DNA of 64,000 bases, from positions 126,304,512-126,368,511 of the forward strand of contig NC_134461.1 in NCBI RefSeq assembly GCF_047948215.1, written 5' to 3'. The notes beneath the pieces are model-generated. The model did not search any database and was not told the origin of the DNA. It saw nothing but the letters and a program-made list of their open reading frames with translations. The stretch's first letter is position 1. Each line of letters starts with the position of its first letter. The DNA comes from Lycorma delicatula (lineage: Eukaryota > Arthropoda > Insecta > Hemiptera > Fulgoridae). Positions 1-11,815 of the stretch are shown here, piece after piece. The translations under genes were made by a program, and so were the position numbers.

Positions 1-529
1 TTTCAGCGCTATAAATTCTACTGTTTTGGCTGTCTACGTAGCCATCCAAATGAAACCGCCCTTCATCTGTGAAAAATAACGAATCCATAACATTAATTCC
101 CTCACGCAGAAATCGATGGAACCGTTGACAATATTGTAGCCGTTTTTCTTTGTCGGGCTCAAGAAGTCGATGAACCGTTTGAATGCGATAAGGTCGTAAT
201 TGTAATCGTTTGGTCGCCCGATGAACAGTTGATTTAGACAAATTAATTTCAGCAGACAAACTTCTGATCGATTTATTTGGCGAGGCGAGTAATCGGTCTT
301 TGATTTCAGTGACTGTATCTGTATTCAACACTGACGCAGATGTTTTGTGTTCCTTGTTATTAACAGAACCGGTCTCTCTAAATTTTGCGACTAACCTTAA
401 TACTGATGTTTTGTTAGGAGCCGGTTTATCTGGGTACATATGGCGAAACAAATCTTGCACTGCCACCGCTGATTTCGTACTGAAATACGACTCAACAATG
501 AAAACACGTTCATCTAGCGAAAACACCAT
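1..529 (-). CDS. Tc1/mariner-superfamily transposase, N-terminal part, cut by window edge
   Basis: Reading the minus strand from the ATG at 529-527 gives 176 codons without a stop, running off the window at base 2. The protein begins MVFSLDERVFIVESY, has an N-terminal helix-turn-helix region, a second HTH-like stretch (about residues 85-105, KSIRSLSAEINLSKSTVHRA), then a catalytic-core start FFTDEGRFHLDGYV (about 153-166) whose Asp-Glu matches the first acidic position of DDE transposases with DUF4817-type HTH domains. No frameshift or stop is visible, unlike every other transposase here. The product would cut and paste its own element in the nucleus. The second and third catalytic acids lie outside the window, so intactness is unknown. 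Confidence 0.8.
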   Translation of the reverse strand, partial: MVFSLDERVFIVESYFSTKSAVAVQDLFRHMYPDKPAPNKTSVLRLVAKFRETGSVNNKEHKTSASVLNTDTVTEIKDRLLASPNKSIRSLSAEINLSKSTVHRATKRLQLRPYRIQTVHRLLEPDKEKRLQYCQRFHRFLREGINVMDSLFFTDEGRFHLDGYVDSQNSRIYSAE

Positions 530-708
530 CTTGTCTCTAGCAATACACTGAACGTTATGATTGCATTTTTGTTACTATCTACTGCGTCCCCGCGATGTTC
601 ATATGTTGGACGAGTCCATTTTAGTAACGAGTAGGGGAGTAAGCTTGACTTTTGAAATTTAACGGATGAGTGATTGATGGGTTGCGTTTTATATGGGACA
701 CGCTGTAT
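1..708 (-). mobile_element. 5' end of a mariner-like DNA transposon
   Basis: This holds the transposase above plus about 180 bases of 5' leader. Near 694-708 lies GGGACACGCTGTATA, resembling the GGACACCCTGTATA-type terminal repeats of many arthropod mariner-like elements, followed by a TA-rich flank that could include the TA target duplication. The other terminal repeat lies outside the window, so the outer boundary is an inference. Confidence 0.6.
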
Positions 709-2396
709 ATATATTTTTTAATGTATTATTACGTACCCATTAGAATAAAAGAATTATTTATTTTACCAAAAGATCAACGTCGCTTCGTTCGGTCAGTTGT
801 TGATAATTTAATGATAAGATTGTTCAATGCAATGTTGTTGTTATATTTCTCTTTAATTTTACATAAATTTCGTAAAAAATTGTATTTTTAATAAGACGAT
901 TTTTCATAAATAAATCACAGTATTGAAAACATAATAATTTATAAATTAGAATATAAATCCTTTAGGTGTAGAAGAAAGCTTCTTAATTAATTGGTTAATA
1001 ATGTTTAGTAAATATTTCATGCATCAGAAAAATCAAACCGTTAAAATAAAACCTGTAAGTAAACCGATAAAAATCTTGTTTAAAAAAATACGTAAATTCG
1101 ACTTGTACATAAAACCATATAATCTTACTCTATTCAGTTACGGGATTCGATGTGGTGAATCGAATCACAAAAATACAAAGGTTAAAAAAAAACAACAAGT
1201 ATATAATCCATATTGACCATGACATTTCATGAATGAAATTCTTCATCAAGATATAATAAAAATTAGAAAGAAGAAATAAACTCTTTCTATTTCTACTGTA
1301 TAAATATAATATCAGATTATATTTTAAGACTCAAATTCATCGGTAATAAATTTTTTGATAACAATTAAGAAAATTGCTGACTCAAAAATTTCACGATTCC
1401 ATACAGTTTAAGGTAATTTTTATTTGAAAGTTTTATATAAGTAAATTTGTGTATTTTTTATGTGTTTTATCGAGAGTCTTTAACAAAGTAATAAATAGTG
1501 ACTGATGGTTTTTTTTTTTAAAGTTTAACCTTGATCTGATTTTTTCTTTTTTTGTTATTTTATTGATTGTAAAAATTCCTTTATTGAAAAAAAAAAATTC
1601 TTAACCAGAATTTTAATATTTAAGAAATCATTATTAATAAAATCGTTATATACTAATAGTTTTTACGGTTGGGCTATTCAAAAAATAGGGGGAGAGTAAC
1701 AAGGTTGTATTTTAGGTTATTATAATCACACTTAAATCAATTAGAGCACTTAATCAAGGTTATGTCCTTCGTGAATAAAAAAAAAATCAATTTATTACTT
1801 TTTCTTACTTTCCGATTTATCAATTAAATTATAATTTATTATAATAATAATACTAAACGAAATACAATGCATTGCAAACAAAAAAAAATAAATTAGCGAA
1901 ATTAAGATACAAAATTATAACCACACCTACAAAATAAATTCATAAACAGGATTTAAACAATATATCAAACCTACACTTAAATATTACTGAAAAATTACTT
2001 CGGGCTAATATATATATTTATATAAACATGTATACGAGTATACGATTGTAAATACCGATAATGCGTGAATTTATGATAAAATCTAAATATATAATTAGTC
2101 GAGTTATTATTGTACAAATAATAAAACGTGCAGTAACACGAGTTTGCATCCCCCACATAACCTATATGTACATATATATGCACACACGCCCTGCAATCTA
2201 AACATACCAGTAAGGTATTACACTGAAACTTTAAATAAACTACAGTACACTGCGGTTTGTTTTTTATTTCTTTGCGTATTTCATTATTAATAATTAATAT
2301 TGACAACTTCTGTTAATATAATTCATATAATGACAATACATTTATTGACAGTTTCCTTATTAAGATAACACATATAATACTTTTCTCGAGAAACTT
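709..2396. other. AT-rich stretch without recognisable gene
   Basis: This is very AT-rich sequence with homopolymer runs. Short ORFs at 1001-1216 (+) and 1995-2306 (-) show no motif and have the composition of random AT-rich DNA. I see no repeat family that I can name. Confidence 0.5.
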
Positions 2397-2562
2397 TTTT
2401 TTTTTTAAATTTCTCGGGACCACCGTTAGGTATTACTTCAGAGGATGAGATGAATGACAATTTCTACAACGTGTGAAAATGCCATGCCTGACCGGGATTC
2501 GAATCCGGGACTTCCGGATGAACGGCCGACACGCTACTACTCGCGTCACGGAGGCCGTCCCC
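2397..2562 (-). mobile_element. SINE-B copy (tRNA-derived)
   Basis: On the minus strand it begins with a tRNA-like head with an A-box-like segment and the B-box-like GATTCGAATCC. It then has the SINE-B body and ends in poly(A), seen as the T run at about 2395-2406. The 3' part carries the CCTCTGAAGTAATACCTAAC module that is also found in SINE-A. A C-run at 2559-2569 adjoins the head. I found no clear TSD. Confidence 0.85.
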
Positions 2563-2844
2563 CCCCCCCAGAAACTTAACCAATAATAAAAATAACTTTA
2601 AAACAATACATATTTATTGTCATTTAACTGATAAACATTTAACTACATAACTGGCAACACAGTTGTTAAAGTTTTCGAATATTTAGGTAGAGCTTAAAAT
2701 TCAATGCGTTCTCTAGAAATTACAATGAGAACTATTTTTCTCCTTATCATCTAATTTCTCGTTTTTTTTTTTGTTTTTTTTTTTTATAATAAACAGCACA
2801 TTTATTAATGATTTTATATATATAAAAAAAACATAGTAATTCAG

Positions 2845-4070
2845 AAGGAAAGGGAAATAATTTGGGAACTGATTCTAGAGCATGAAATAAGGAAAAAAGT
2901 TCATACAAACATATGTCTGAAAATCATTTGTTATCAAGTAACGGCTAGCGAAAAAATTCTTCCGGATTTCAGTTTCTCCGGTGAAATAAGGTGATAGCTA
3001 AAGTTTTATGATGTTGTTATGTTAGAGGTAAACTTGATGGTTTTTCTTATGTTTTTTGACCTGAAAAATCGAATCCCAGAATTGTATCTCTCGTCGTTTT
3101 CATGATATCCAACGTAAAACAGAAAAAAAATCCGTGACGAAAAACAGGTTTTTTATTATATTACTTTTTTAAATAACTAATAAATGCGTAAATTTTATTA
3201 TAAAAACTTTTTAGGAATTTAATTATGAGAAAATTTATGTAATAAAGCAACGTGTCACGGGGATGTATTATTTGGAATATAAACAATGAATTTCTTACAG
3301 AGCTTGAAAATTTCTCATACACCAAACTAATTGAAATGTACTTATCGACTTGATGGAGCACCTTGAAGTAAGACCATTCATAGATGAAACGTTTACTGGT
3401 AAATAGATTGGACGTAAGCGCCCGTAAATTGGCTACCACGATCCCTGGACCTTACTCCCTTAGATTACTGTTTACGGGAATATATGAATGAAATATATTG
3501 GTGCTACATCAACACTGTAAGAAATGCATCGTTTAAAAATTCTAAATAATTTATCCCTATGACACGTTGCCCTAGTAAGAAAGTTTTTCTGTTGGGTTTT
3601 GTTTTTTAATAATAATTTTTGATTTTTTTTTTTTTTTGTTTAATTTACTTTATTACATCAATTTTCTAAGAATTAATAGTGAACAAGTTTGATAATAAAA
3701 TTTACGCGTTTATTAGTAATTTAACAGTTATTGTAAAATGTTCAAACCAAAAAAAAACTGTATTTCATCAGTTTTTTATTCTGTTTTACGTGGTCTATTA
3801 TAAAAATGACAGAAGATACAGTTCTTGGACCTGTTTTGTTCGATTTTTCAAATCAAAAACATAAGAAACCAATAAAGTTTACCCCCTTACATTACAACGT
3901 CTTAAAACTTTTAGTATGATTATTTCACTGGGGGAACTGAAATCGGGACAAAATTTTTCGCTAGCCGTTAAGTCGATATCAAAGCGTTTTTAGCTATATG
4001 TTGGTATGAACATTTTCCATATTTCAAGCTCTAGAATCAATTCATAAATTATTTCCCTTTCTTCTTGAAT
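2845..4070. repeat. Long imperfect inverted repeat (arms about 390-420 bases)
   Basis: The left arm (about 2845-3235) and right arm (about 3650-4070) are reverse-complement relatives. Matching landmarks are AACGGCTAGCGAAAAA at 2940 against its complement at about 3955, the TTCTTATGTTTTT segment, and CGTAAATTTTATTAT near both inner ends. The arms differ by many substitutions and small indels. A further copy of the same family, in right-arm orientation, lies at about 7785-8200. It is likely a fold-back or two opposed copies of one repeat. A small TIR element occupies the loop. Confidence 0.7.
3245..3572. mobile_element. MITE with about 32-base terminal inverted repeats and a transposase remnant
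   Basis: The left end AAGCAACGTGTCACGGGG and the right end, read on the minus strand as GGGCAACGTGTCATAGGG, form matching termini, and similarity continues inward through an ATTATTT-GAA stretch. TA dinucleotides at 3243-3244 and 3573-3574 fit a TA target duplication. Near 3440-3510 on the plus strand the frame RSLDLTPLDYCLREYMNE resembles the SPDLxPLDYFLWGYMK block of mariner-like transposases. The element is therefore an internally deleted relative of an autonomous transposon, inserted in the loop of the larger inverted repeat. Confidence 0.7.
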
Positions 4071-4372
4071 CTCGCTGTGTGTGCGCGTGCGCGCGTGTAT
4101 GTTTTATTTATATATATATATATATAGTATATGTTCCTAGTTGTAGGAGTATACTGATAACTAGCAATATGTAATGACTTCTTAAAATTTTAATTCTTTA
4201 ACTTTATTTTATAATGATATTTGAATCTCCTGACACGATGGTCTAAGGACTGAAAGATCTTGAAAGTTCAAAATTAATTGCTGATAAGGTGGATTTGCAC
4301 TTTTTAATAAGTGTTAATAATCTTTATATCTTATATTACAGAACACACGCGTAAAACACACACTACACATAC

Positions 4373-4373
<1 letters not shown>

Positions 4374-4420
<47 letters not shown>
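4374..4420. repeat. (TA)n microsatellite
   Basis: This is an uninterrupted alternating TA run. A shorter TA tract and a GTGTGTGCGCGTGCGCGCG tract lie upstream at about 4078-4126. Confidence 0.95.
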
Positions 4421-4422
<2 letters not shown>

Positions 4423-4569
4423 GATATTTCTTATTTACTAATCACTTGTGCAAGTCAACTGTAATTATTAAGTGAACTACAAATTCATGACTGATGTAGC
4501 TAATTCAAAGAATAAATTGGGTAGCTAAATTTTTTCACAAATAATTTATTTTTTATTTTTTGTGTTTTA

Positions 4570-5840
4570 GCCGCTATGGACACTCTTTCAGCTAATTCAC
4601 TTTTTCTTCATTATCCCCTTAATAATTTCCCATTGTTTTTCTATTCTCTCTTCTGTTCAAGTATATTTCTTAGTTATTTTTGTTTCTTCTGGAAAGTTGT
4701 AATGTTTTCCAATGTCTTTGTCAGTGGCGAACGTTCTTTGATGTCTTCTTGTGTTATTTTCAGTTCTTCTGTGTCTTTTTTAGTTTCTCTGATTCAATTG
4801 TTATTGGTTTTTAGATATTTAAATTGCGTAAATAGCCTGTTGGGTTAACTTAATTTATCATTCGTTGATATCGATTTCTTACTGCAGGTGTTCTTAGTTA
4901 ATCGATAAACTAGTTTCATTTCATTGATTCTTGACCTGATGGTTCCTTTTCAGAGACATTTAATTATTTCCCCTAGTTATTTGAATTTCTCGTTTTTATT
5001 CATTTTCCCATATGTTGTTACTTTTTGGAGACTGATCTGATGTTCGTCTTAAAATTCTGTTTTCCGAAGGGCATCTGAATTTTTACCTTTTTTACTTTTT
5101 CTTTTAGTAAGGTCATTTGCTACGTTACTGTGTTTATTAAACTTGATATGACAACCAGATCATCTGTTAACCCTAGGTAGTTTATTGTTAAGTTGTCTTT
5201 TCTTGTATCCCAGTCTGATTTTGACTGTTTCACCTGTTTTTTTTTTACTGGCGTTATACCTTTTTCCAGTACTCGGTTAACGAGGAGAAGTGAAAGCCGA
5301 TCAGTTTATCTTACCACTTCTTTTTAACTGTTTTCAAATTTCTCATGGAACTTTTTTGAAAAGAGTATTTTTGTTGACGTTTTCTGATGAAATCGCTTGT
5401 TTTTTTTTATCTAAACCAAATTCTTCCATGATTTTAAATATGGTATCGACTGAATCGAACGCTTTTTTAAAATCAACTAAGTTGAATACGTAGTACATGT
5501 CTATCAGTTTGAGTTTACGATTATGAATTTTAAATTAAGAATCTGTTCTACGTAGGAGCGACCTTTTCTAAAACCTCCTTGGTATACACGTAGATCTGGG
5601 GCCACCTGTTTTTTTCTGTTCTATTTAATAGTCCTTTTGGAAGAATTTTTTATTTTTACTGATCACATACTTTTCTAATTATTAACTCTATTTTATCACT
5701 TTTTTGTGTAGTGGGTGGATCTGTCCTGTTTTTCAGTCACGTTTTACATACGTTTTGTTAATTTTTTGATTAGTTTGTCAGTATGTTTTCATAACTCAGA
5801 AATCCTATTGAGTCCTCTCCTGTTGCTGTGGTTTTTTTTT
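4570..5840 (-). pseudogene. Decayed non-LTR retrotransposon reverse transcriptase
   Basis: Minus-strand reading gives RT landmarks in order with several frameshifts and stops: VYQGGFRKGRS (about 5575), LVDFKKAFDSVD (about 5480-5445), a region where the GxRQGDGLSPLLFN block is expected but eroded, and EKFKYLGEI (about 5000-4975). The order and wording match endonuclease-reverse transcriptase LINEs. They resemble the RT at 16.9-18.3 kb, including its KFKYLGEI block. Forward ORFs at 4576-4848 and 5290-5493 are antisense shadows of this relic. The endonuclease domain and the 3' terminus are not recognisable. Confidence 0.7.
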
Positions 5841-6829
5841 TGTTTTTTGAGATATGATGATTATATATATATATAAATTTTGAGATAAAATTATATTTTA
5901 GATTATTACATAGTTATACATTGTAAAAAAAAAAAAATACAGTATACTAAATACGAAAACGTTCTTTGTATGATTGTTTCTAAACTTCGCGACATTTATA
6001 CCTTTCACAACGGTTTTTTTTATTGTTATTTTTGCTTTATTATCATTATATAAACCGTAGTTGAAATGCGATATAACATTATGGTTGTTAATAAATGGTA
6101 TAGTATATTATTAGTCATTACATATATGAAATATATACGTATGTCTCTCTTAAAATACTGTATATTGACATATATATTTAACAGTATAAATGTAAGGTCA
6201 TTTTCTTATTGTTCTTTTGAAATTGTTGTGTTTTCTTTTTCGCATTAATGTGTGCATGAGATATTTTAACGTTGCTGTTACATCATTGAATCGCAAAAGA
6301 AAAGAATGTTAAAATAAGCCTTCTTTTTTTTTAAAGTAACAATGACGGGTAAATTGTTTACCATTAAGGTAAAATGTAAATGTTGATTATTTGTAAATAA
6401 TTTCTCACTGTAATAATTATTGTCAGTGAAGCAATTCTTTTGTTAATATACTTTTCTGTATTTCATTTTTTAAAGTTATTCTCATGATAAATAAAAATTA
6501 AATGGATGCAGTATTAACTCCCTTATTCTAATCGCTTGTAAAAGTTTTGCTTAAGAGTCCGTCATTTCGTTCCGTTCTTGGTTACCGATCTTGTTTTCGT
6601 TTGAATTACGTGTGTAATCTTATTTTAGTTCGGGGAAGTGGGACTCATCGTTCTAACATAGATTTCCTTCTACGGTAACTATGTAATTTATAGTATTTTA
6701 CTTAAAATCTAAAATTGGATGCACATTTCGATTTTTAAACAAACATCATCAAAAGACAAAAAGGAAAAAATATTATGTATAAGAAAACAAGTAAATAAAT
6801 TTTAATAAATAAAAAAAATAATAATTATA

Positions 6830-6863
<34 letters not shown>

Positions 6864-6994
6864 GACTAATAAATAAACAGAACTCAAGAAAAATTATAAA
6901 CCGATTATTTTTATCTGTTTTTAGAGTAAATGAAATATATATATATATATGAAAATCTAAAATCCAATATATAAAAATAGATTTTTGCATTTTT
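5841..6994. other. AT-rich stretch with TA tracts
   Basis: TA and T runs occur at 5859-5875, 6827-6863 and 6937-6950. Short ORFs (6066-6248 +, 6802-6990 -) are compositional. I see no gene or nameable repeat. Confidence 0.5.
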
Positions 6995-7460
6995 TTGAAA
7001 ACCGGCTATTTTTTTTTTTTTTAATTTCTCTAACAAATGATAATATCAACTTGATTTTTGGTGTATATAATCTTCATGTGAATTTCTAAAAACCAGTTTC
7101 TAGATTTTTCGAAATTTCACCTTGAAAGGGATAAAAAAAGTAATAAAGTTTGAACAATGACTGAAAATTTTCCCTATTTCCGACTATACTAAACTGGATA
7201 TTTAATAGATTTGGTCTTGCAAATACTCTTCAAATAAATATCTAAAAACTATTTTCGGGTTTTTTTTAATTTCATTTTTTTAAACGTGCGATGACGTACG
7301 GCGCGTCGGCATAAATAAAACGGCCACTGTTACTGTGTGTGCGATGAAACTGGCTGTATCTGATTCTGATTTCTTGATTAAAAAATATAAAATAAAAATA
7401 AAAAAAATTGAAAAAGCAAGTAACCATATAGCGCGGGTGAAGCCGTGACGGAGATTCTAG
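6995..7460 (+). mobile_element. Helitron-like non-autonomous element, copy 1
   Basis: The body contains segments also found at 16.2-16.5, 58.2-58.6 and 63.8 kb, such as AACAAATGA...CAACTTGATTTTTGGTG and CCGACTATACTAAACTGGAT. The 3' end is a GC-rich GCGCGGGTGAAGCCGTGACGG followed by GAGATTCTAG and then T. This fits a Helitron terminus, with a short hairpin (CGCGG paired with CCGTG) just before a CTRR end inserted next to T. The 5' boundary is not determined. Confidence 0.55.
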
Positions 7461-7784
7461 TGTATGTATATATTTACATACATTATATTCATTCTATTAC
7501 TGATGATAATTGTTTAACCGTTGAAATGTCCACACAGTGTTTTAGGTATTAGTAAAATACCTATGAACTGTATGTAAGCGTAATGTTCTTTTCCAATCTA
7601 TTTTAATAATCTTTTAGCAGAGATCTTTATTTGTAATTATAGTAATGAAACAATTAATAGGAAAAGCAGAAGTTTTCGAAATTAGAATATATGTTCTTTG
7701 AAAATTGAATTTGTAGTGTAATTTAAGTTGAATTTCTCAAATTTGTGTTTAATTTTATATAAACGTTATTTACATCAGTTTTCT

Positions 7785-8200
7785 CAGAATTAAATTCTCT
7801 ACAAAGTTAACTAGAAATTTTTATTTTTTTTTATTGATAAATTAACAAAGTTATTTTATTCCAAACCTAAAAAAGTGTATTTTCCGACAAAATCTTTTCG
7901 TGTTTTACCCCGTTTTTGTTAAAACCTAAGTGAGATAGAGGTCTGGGACCACTTTTATTCAATTTCTTAGATCAGAAACCATAAGGAAGTACTAAATTTA
8001 CCCTTCGATTTTTACCCCAAAAATGTTAGTTCGGTTTAATTTCACAGAGGGAGCAGAAAGCAGGGCTAAAGTTTCGCGAGCCTAACAAAACATTAGTGAG
8101 TTTTAGCCCGGCTATAACGTAATATGTGCAAACTGTTTTCTGACCTACATTTATATGAAGTTTTTTTCATATTTAGCCTGTTGAATCATCTTCCGGGAGA
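7785..8200 (+). repeat. Copy of the 2.8-4.1 kb inverted-repeat family
   Basis: Several blocks match the right arm at 3650-4070 in the same order: a CAAA...TGTATTT segment, GTCTGGGACC, AGATCAGAAACCATAAG, TAAATTTACCC, and TTTCACAGAGGGAGCAGAAA. No partner arm is seen nearby. Confidence 0.6.
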
Positions 8201-9056
8201 TTGTCGTGCAACGTGGTATCACTGTATACAGTGTGTGTAATATATATATATATATATATATCGGACATCAATTCATATTTTCAATAAACTTTCTATAAAT
8301 CATAGCAATATTTGGAGGTAGAGGTAAGGAACAACTCGAGTGAAGATGGCTAGTGTATACAAAAATAATTTCCACCATTTCTTGTTTTAATCATACTTTC
8401 TGAACTTATAACGTAATTTAATCCAGTGAATTTGTATAAATTTTTATTCAACAAATCAATAGCGGAGGAATTATTTATTTTCTTTTAACAAAATAACGTT
8501 AGGATGATAAAATGCGAATAAAATTTAATTTCTATCTAAATAGTTAAAAAAGTTTTACATCACCATTTTTTATTTTTATCTTTATTGTCGTTTTCATATA
8601 CGAGTGAAGAAACAAAACTTTGTCACTAATAATAAAAAACGAGAAATAAACACCTTCGGGCGGTGTATTTAAAGAAATGTTAATTCTTGTAAAAGATTGA
8701 CCATAAAAATGTAAATCAGTGTCTGGGTTTTCTCTTTTTGTAAATGCGGAACACAAACCCACTTGGGAAATTGAAACTACCTATCTACATTTTCAGTTTG
8801 GATGGAACGTGTTCGTAAACGAAACAGATCCCAGTTTTTTCATTGTGTTATTGCCTGTAGATATCTCGTTCTTCTTACTGAACTAGATGGATAATTCCAG
8901 ATTATATGCATCAACCAAACGAAGGGATTCATATGAAAATAATAAGGAGCAGTAATAATATGACTTCTTTACAATTTCAATTACGTGGTTTTTTTTTAGA
9001 TTAAAGTAAATTGGGTAATTCTGATTTAAAAAACTTCCAATTTTTGTGAACCTGTT
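8201..9056. other. AT-rich stretch without recognisable gene
   Basis: It contains a TA tract at 8239-8261. The 72-codon minus ORF at 8544-8762 has no recognisable motif. I see nothing else to name. Confidence 0.5.
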
Positions 9057-9740
9057 AGTACAGTCAATTTGTATTTTTATTTGAAAATCCTGACCTACCG
9101 ATTGATGTTTTTTCCATATGTTAGTGGTGACGAGGGAAGCCTAACTCCAGATTTTTAACATCCCCCTCCCATAGATTTTTGAAAAACTCAAAAAGTTTTT
9201 GAAATGCGTTTTGAAAAAAACGTGTTTTTCGTTTTTTTCACTGGAAAAAATTGTTTTTCGTCAGTATTGCATTTAGAAAAGTTGTTAATCTCATAAAACC
9301 AGACAACTTTTATTTAAACAATTTTCTTGTACGACTTACCGTTTTGGAGCTGTAGCCTGTGAAAGTGTGAAAATGTTGTGAATTGGGCACGTGTTCGAAA
9401 CCGGTCTAGTCGTTTACTCCTTCGTTTACAACGTTTTTTACCACTTCAGCGCCACCTAGTATTTCAATTTCAAATTATACGGCATAACTTCAAAGACATT
9501 AATTGTAGAGGAGAATGTCCTCTACATTTTTTGTTTGAAAAACTTTTCTCTAAAATACATAGATTCAGAGAAAACCGCATTTCAAAAACTATTTGAGATT
9601 TTAAAAAATCTATGGGTGAGGGGATGTTAAAAATCTGGAGTTAGGCTTCCCTCGTCACCACTAACATATGGAAAAAACATCAATCAGTAGGTAAGGATTT
9701 TCAAATACAGCCTATTTTGATGACAAATTGCCTGTACTAT
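9057..9740. mobile_element. Fold-back element with long inverted arms
   Basis: The outer ends read AGTACAGTCAATTTGT on the left and, complemented, AGTACAGGCAATTTGT on the right. The arms continue with small indels through GAAAATCCTGACCTACCGAT and the near-perfect block TTAGTGGTGACGAGGGAAGC (about 9120 and 9645) to a TTTTTGAAATGCG segment, about 150-160 bases each. The central 300 bases hold no transposase. The 72-codon ORF at 9378-9596 lies in this loop and shows no domain. A non-autonomous DNA transposon is the simplest reading. Confidence 0.8.
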
Positions 9741-10189
9741 GTTATACATGTCAAATAGTTTAAATAACATTTTTCTGTATACTATTTATAAACAAAAATA
9801 AGTTGCGAGTAAATGTTTTTTTTTTGTTCAATTTCTAAAAAAATAAAATAAAAAGTAACAAGTTCGAAATTAAAAGGCTTTCCTAGAATATTTTAATTAT
9901 GTCATTTCAAAGACTTGTTATAATACTGTCAATATTTAGCACTTAGTATGTGACAAAATTATCGATTGGTAGTCGTAACCGATGTATTATTTGATACACG
10001 CGCGTGCCCGCGCGTAAAGAGAGTTAATCAACTATGGAAACCCTTTACATAAATTTTCAACAGTTAATCATATAAAAATGAAATTTAGCTTGAAACTATC
10101 TATTTTGCGGAATAACTACCACAACCCAAGCCCATGGGAGACGGAGCAACTCAAATATTTTAATCAGAAAGGGTAGAATTGTGGCAAAT

Positions 10190-10420
10190 AATCTTAAAGG
10201 GTAATTAAAAAAAACAAGAATACGTCGTGTAAAACTTTTACGACAACCCTAAGATTACGACAACCCTAAGCAAAATATAGGCCATTTAATATTTTTTACA
10301 GCTAGTTTAAAAAAATTATCTACAGAAAATTCCAAATAGTGATCTTATAACAAAATAATAAATATATTTTTCTGAGGTAGGACCATTTTATACATTTAAT
10401 TTTTCCATGTTTAGCGATAG
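10190..10420 (+). repeat. Dispersed repeat shared with 52.8-53.0 kb
   Basis: The order of short blocks (acgacaaccctaag, ccatttaatattttt, agtgatcttata, aaatatatttttctgagg) parallels 52820-52970 in the same orientation. It is diverged and the family is unknown to me. Confidence 0.45.
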
Positions 10421-10502
10421 AATAGTTATTTAAGAGTGCCCATATTTTATCAACAGTTAACTCTACATACACGCGCGCGCGCACACTCACACTACAATCA
10501 TA

Positions 10503-11724
10503 CAAAGTGAGTCACGGGAATCTGACGATTTTTTAAAGCAAAATAAGATGGGAATCCTAGTGGGAAACGAAAAATTGAAATGAAGCAGCGGGTTGCTGTG
10601 CTACGTACGTTCTTCGTGAAAATATTTTAAAATGGTGATTCGATTGTGATTACACAGCGATTATCCTGCGTCATGGTATCGTTTCTAGCTCCAATACGAT
10701 TAAGTTGAAGATACGAGTAACAAATTTCGAAACTACTACGTCTGGAACGAAAATCAAACTTGTGCACTCCGTGAGAACTCCTCCAATCATTGACAGATTC
10801 AGTCAGGCAATGATTAGGACTCCTCATTGCGCAACTAGTAATCATTTTTCAACCCTTCGTTTATACCACAGCAGTGTCAGAAGAATTCTACACAAAGATT
10901 TTAACTTTCATCCGTGTAGAATTATGGTAGTATCTAATTATGGTGGTATCTAAGTAAGCGTGACAGAACAAATGTTGTGACATTTTATGAAAATTTTATT
11001 AACTGGTAAAATGGTCCAGCTAATGAATGATGAAGCGCATTTTCATTTATCGGGCGCAATGAACAAATGAAATTTTCGTTACTGGTCAGATACGAATTCT
11101 AAGAGGTTTTATATGCGTCCTCTTATAGATCATTTGTAACTGTCCGGTATCTCTGGCAAGTTTTGAAATTACAGGCCCTTATTTCTTTGAAGTGGAAGGG
11201 CACGTGACGACAGCCAATTCTGATCGGTACACAACGATGGTACAAGATTTTTTTCTTTTGAAGTGCTTCATCGTGGGATCGACTTGAATGCGGTTTCAGC
11301 AGAAACACTGGTAGAGAGCATCCTTGGTTTGAGAGATTTTTTCATGCCGTGTGATTTACAAAGGAGAAGATGTAAGGCCAACAGGTTCTCCAAACCTGTC
11401 AGTGTACTACTATTTTCTCTGGGGGTATCTAAAGTCTAGAATGTTCATCAGTAGGCCTAATAACATCGACGAACACAAAGTTTCCATACAAGATGAAATC
11501 AGAGTAATTCTACAATATATAGTGCAAGCAGATATGCGAAATCTGCGGTATAGATTACAGCAGTGTATAGAGACTGGTGAATGATATTTGTGGTATGTTA
11601 TTTAAAGGAAAAAAAGTTACGTCAATAAATGAAGTAATATTCTTCATAATTACATATTGAAACGAAGGTAAATTATATTTTATATTTCATCTTGAAAATG
11701 GTTGAGTTCCCGTGACTCACTTTT
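10503..11724 (+). mobile_element. Mariner-type transposon with both TIRs and TA duplication
   Basis: The left terminus is CAAAGTGAGTCACGGGAA. The right terminus, complemented, is AAAAGTGAGTCACGGGAA followed inward by CT. TA pairs at 10501-10502 and 11725-11726 flank the 1222-base element exactly as expected for Tc1/mariner integration. Its transposase is dead (next entry), so it could move only if another copy supplied enzyme. Confidence 0.9.
10705..11584 (+). pseudogene. Inactivated mariner-like transposase
   Basis: Translated pieces in several frames keep the family order. They are VRTPPIIDRFSQAMIRTPH and SVRRILHKDFNFHPC (HTH to linker, 10760-10920), MNDEAHFHLSGAMN (first catalytic Asp, about 11022), FEVEGHVTTANSDRYTTM (about 11180-11240, shifted frame), and SPNLSVYYYFLWGYLKS plus the C-terminal RNLRYRLQQCIETG (11385-11584). 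Frameshifts and stops separate them. In the last block both Asp residues of the usual SPDL...DxFLWGYLK are replaced by Asn and Tyr, so the third catalytic acid is lost. A 61-codon minus ORF at 11123-11308 is antisense shadow. Confidence 0.85.
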
Positions 11725-11734
11725 TACGAATTAT

Positions 11735-11815
11735 AATAGTGGTTATCACGCTGGCTTCTAAATCGCATTGTCTCGGATTCTATTCCTCGAAAGGGTCTGG
11801 TATTTTTTACTATTA
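11735..11815 (+). repeat. tRNA-like segment, possibly a SINE head
   Basis: AGTGGTTATCACGCTGGCTT resembles a D-arm with an A box, CTTCTAAAT resembles an arginine-type anticodon loop, and TCTCGGATTCTATTCCTCG resembles a B box and T-arm. It lacks a convincing acceptor stem. It could be a decayed tRNA pseudogene or SINE. Confidence 0.4.

Noticed and set aside
4576..5493. Plus ORFs of 67-90 codons
   Set aside because: They are antisense to the decayed minus-strand LINE RT.
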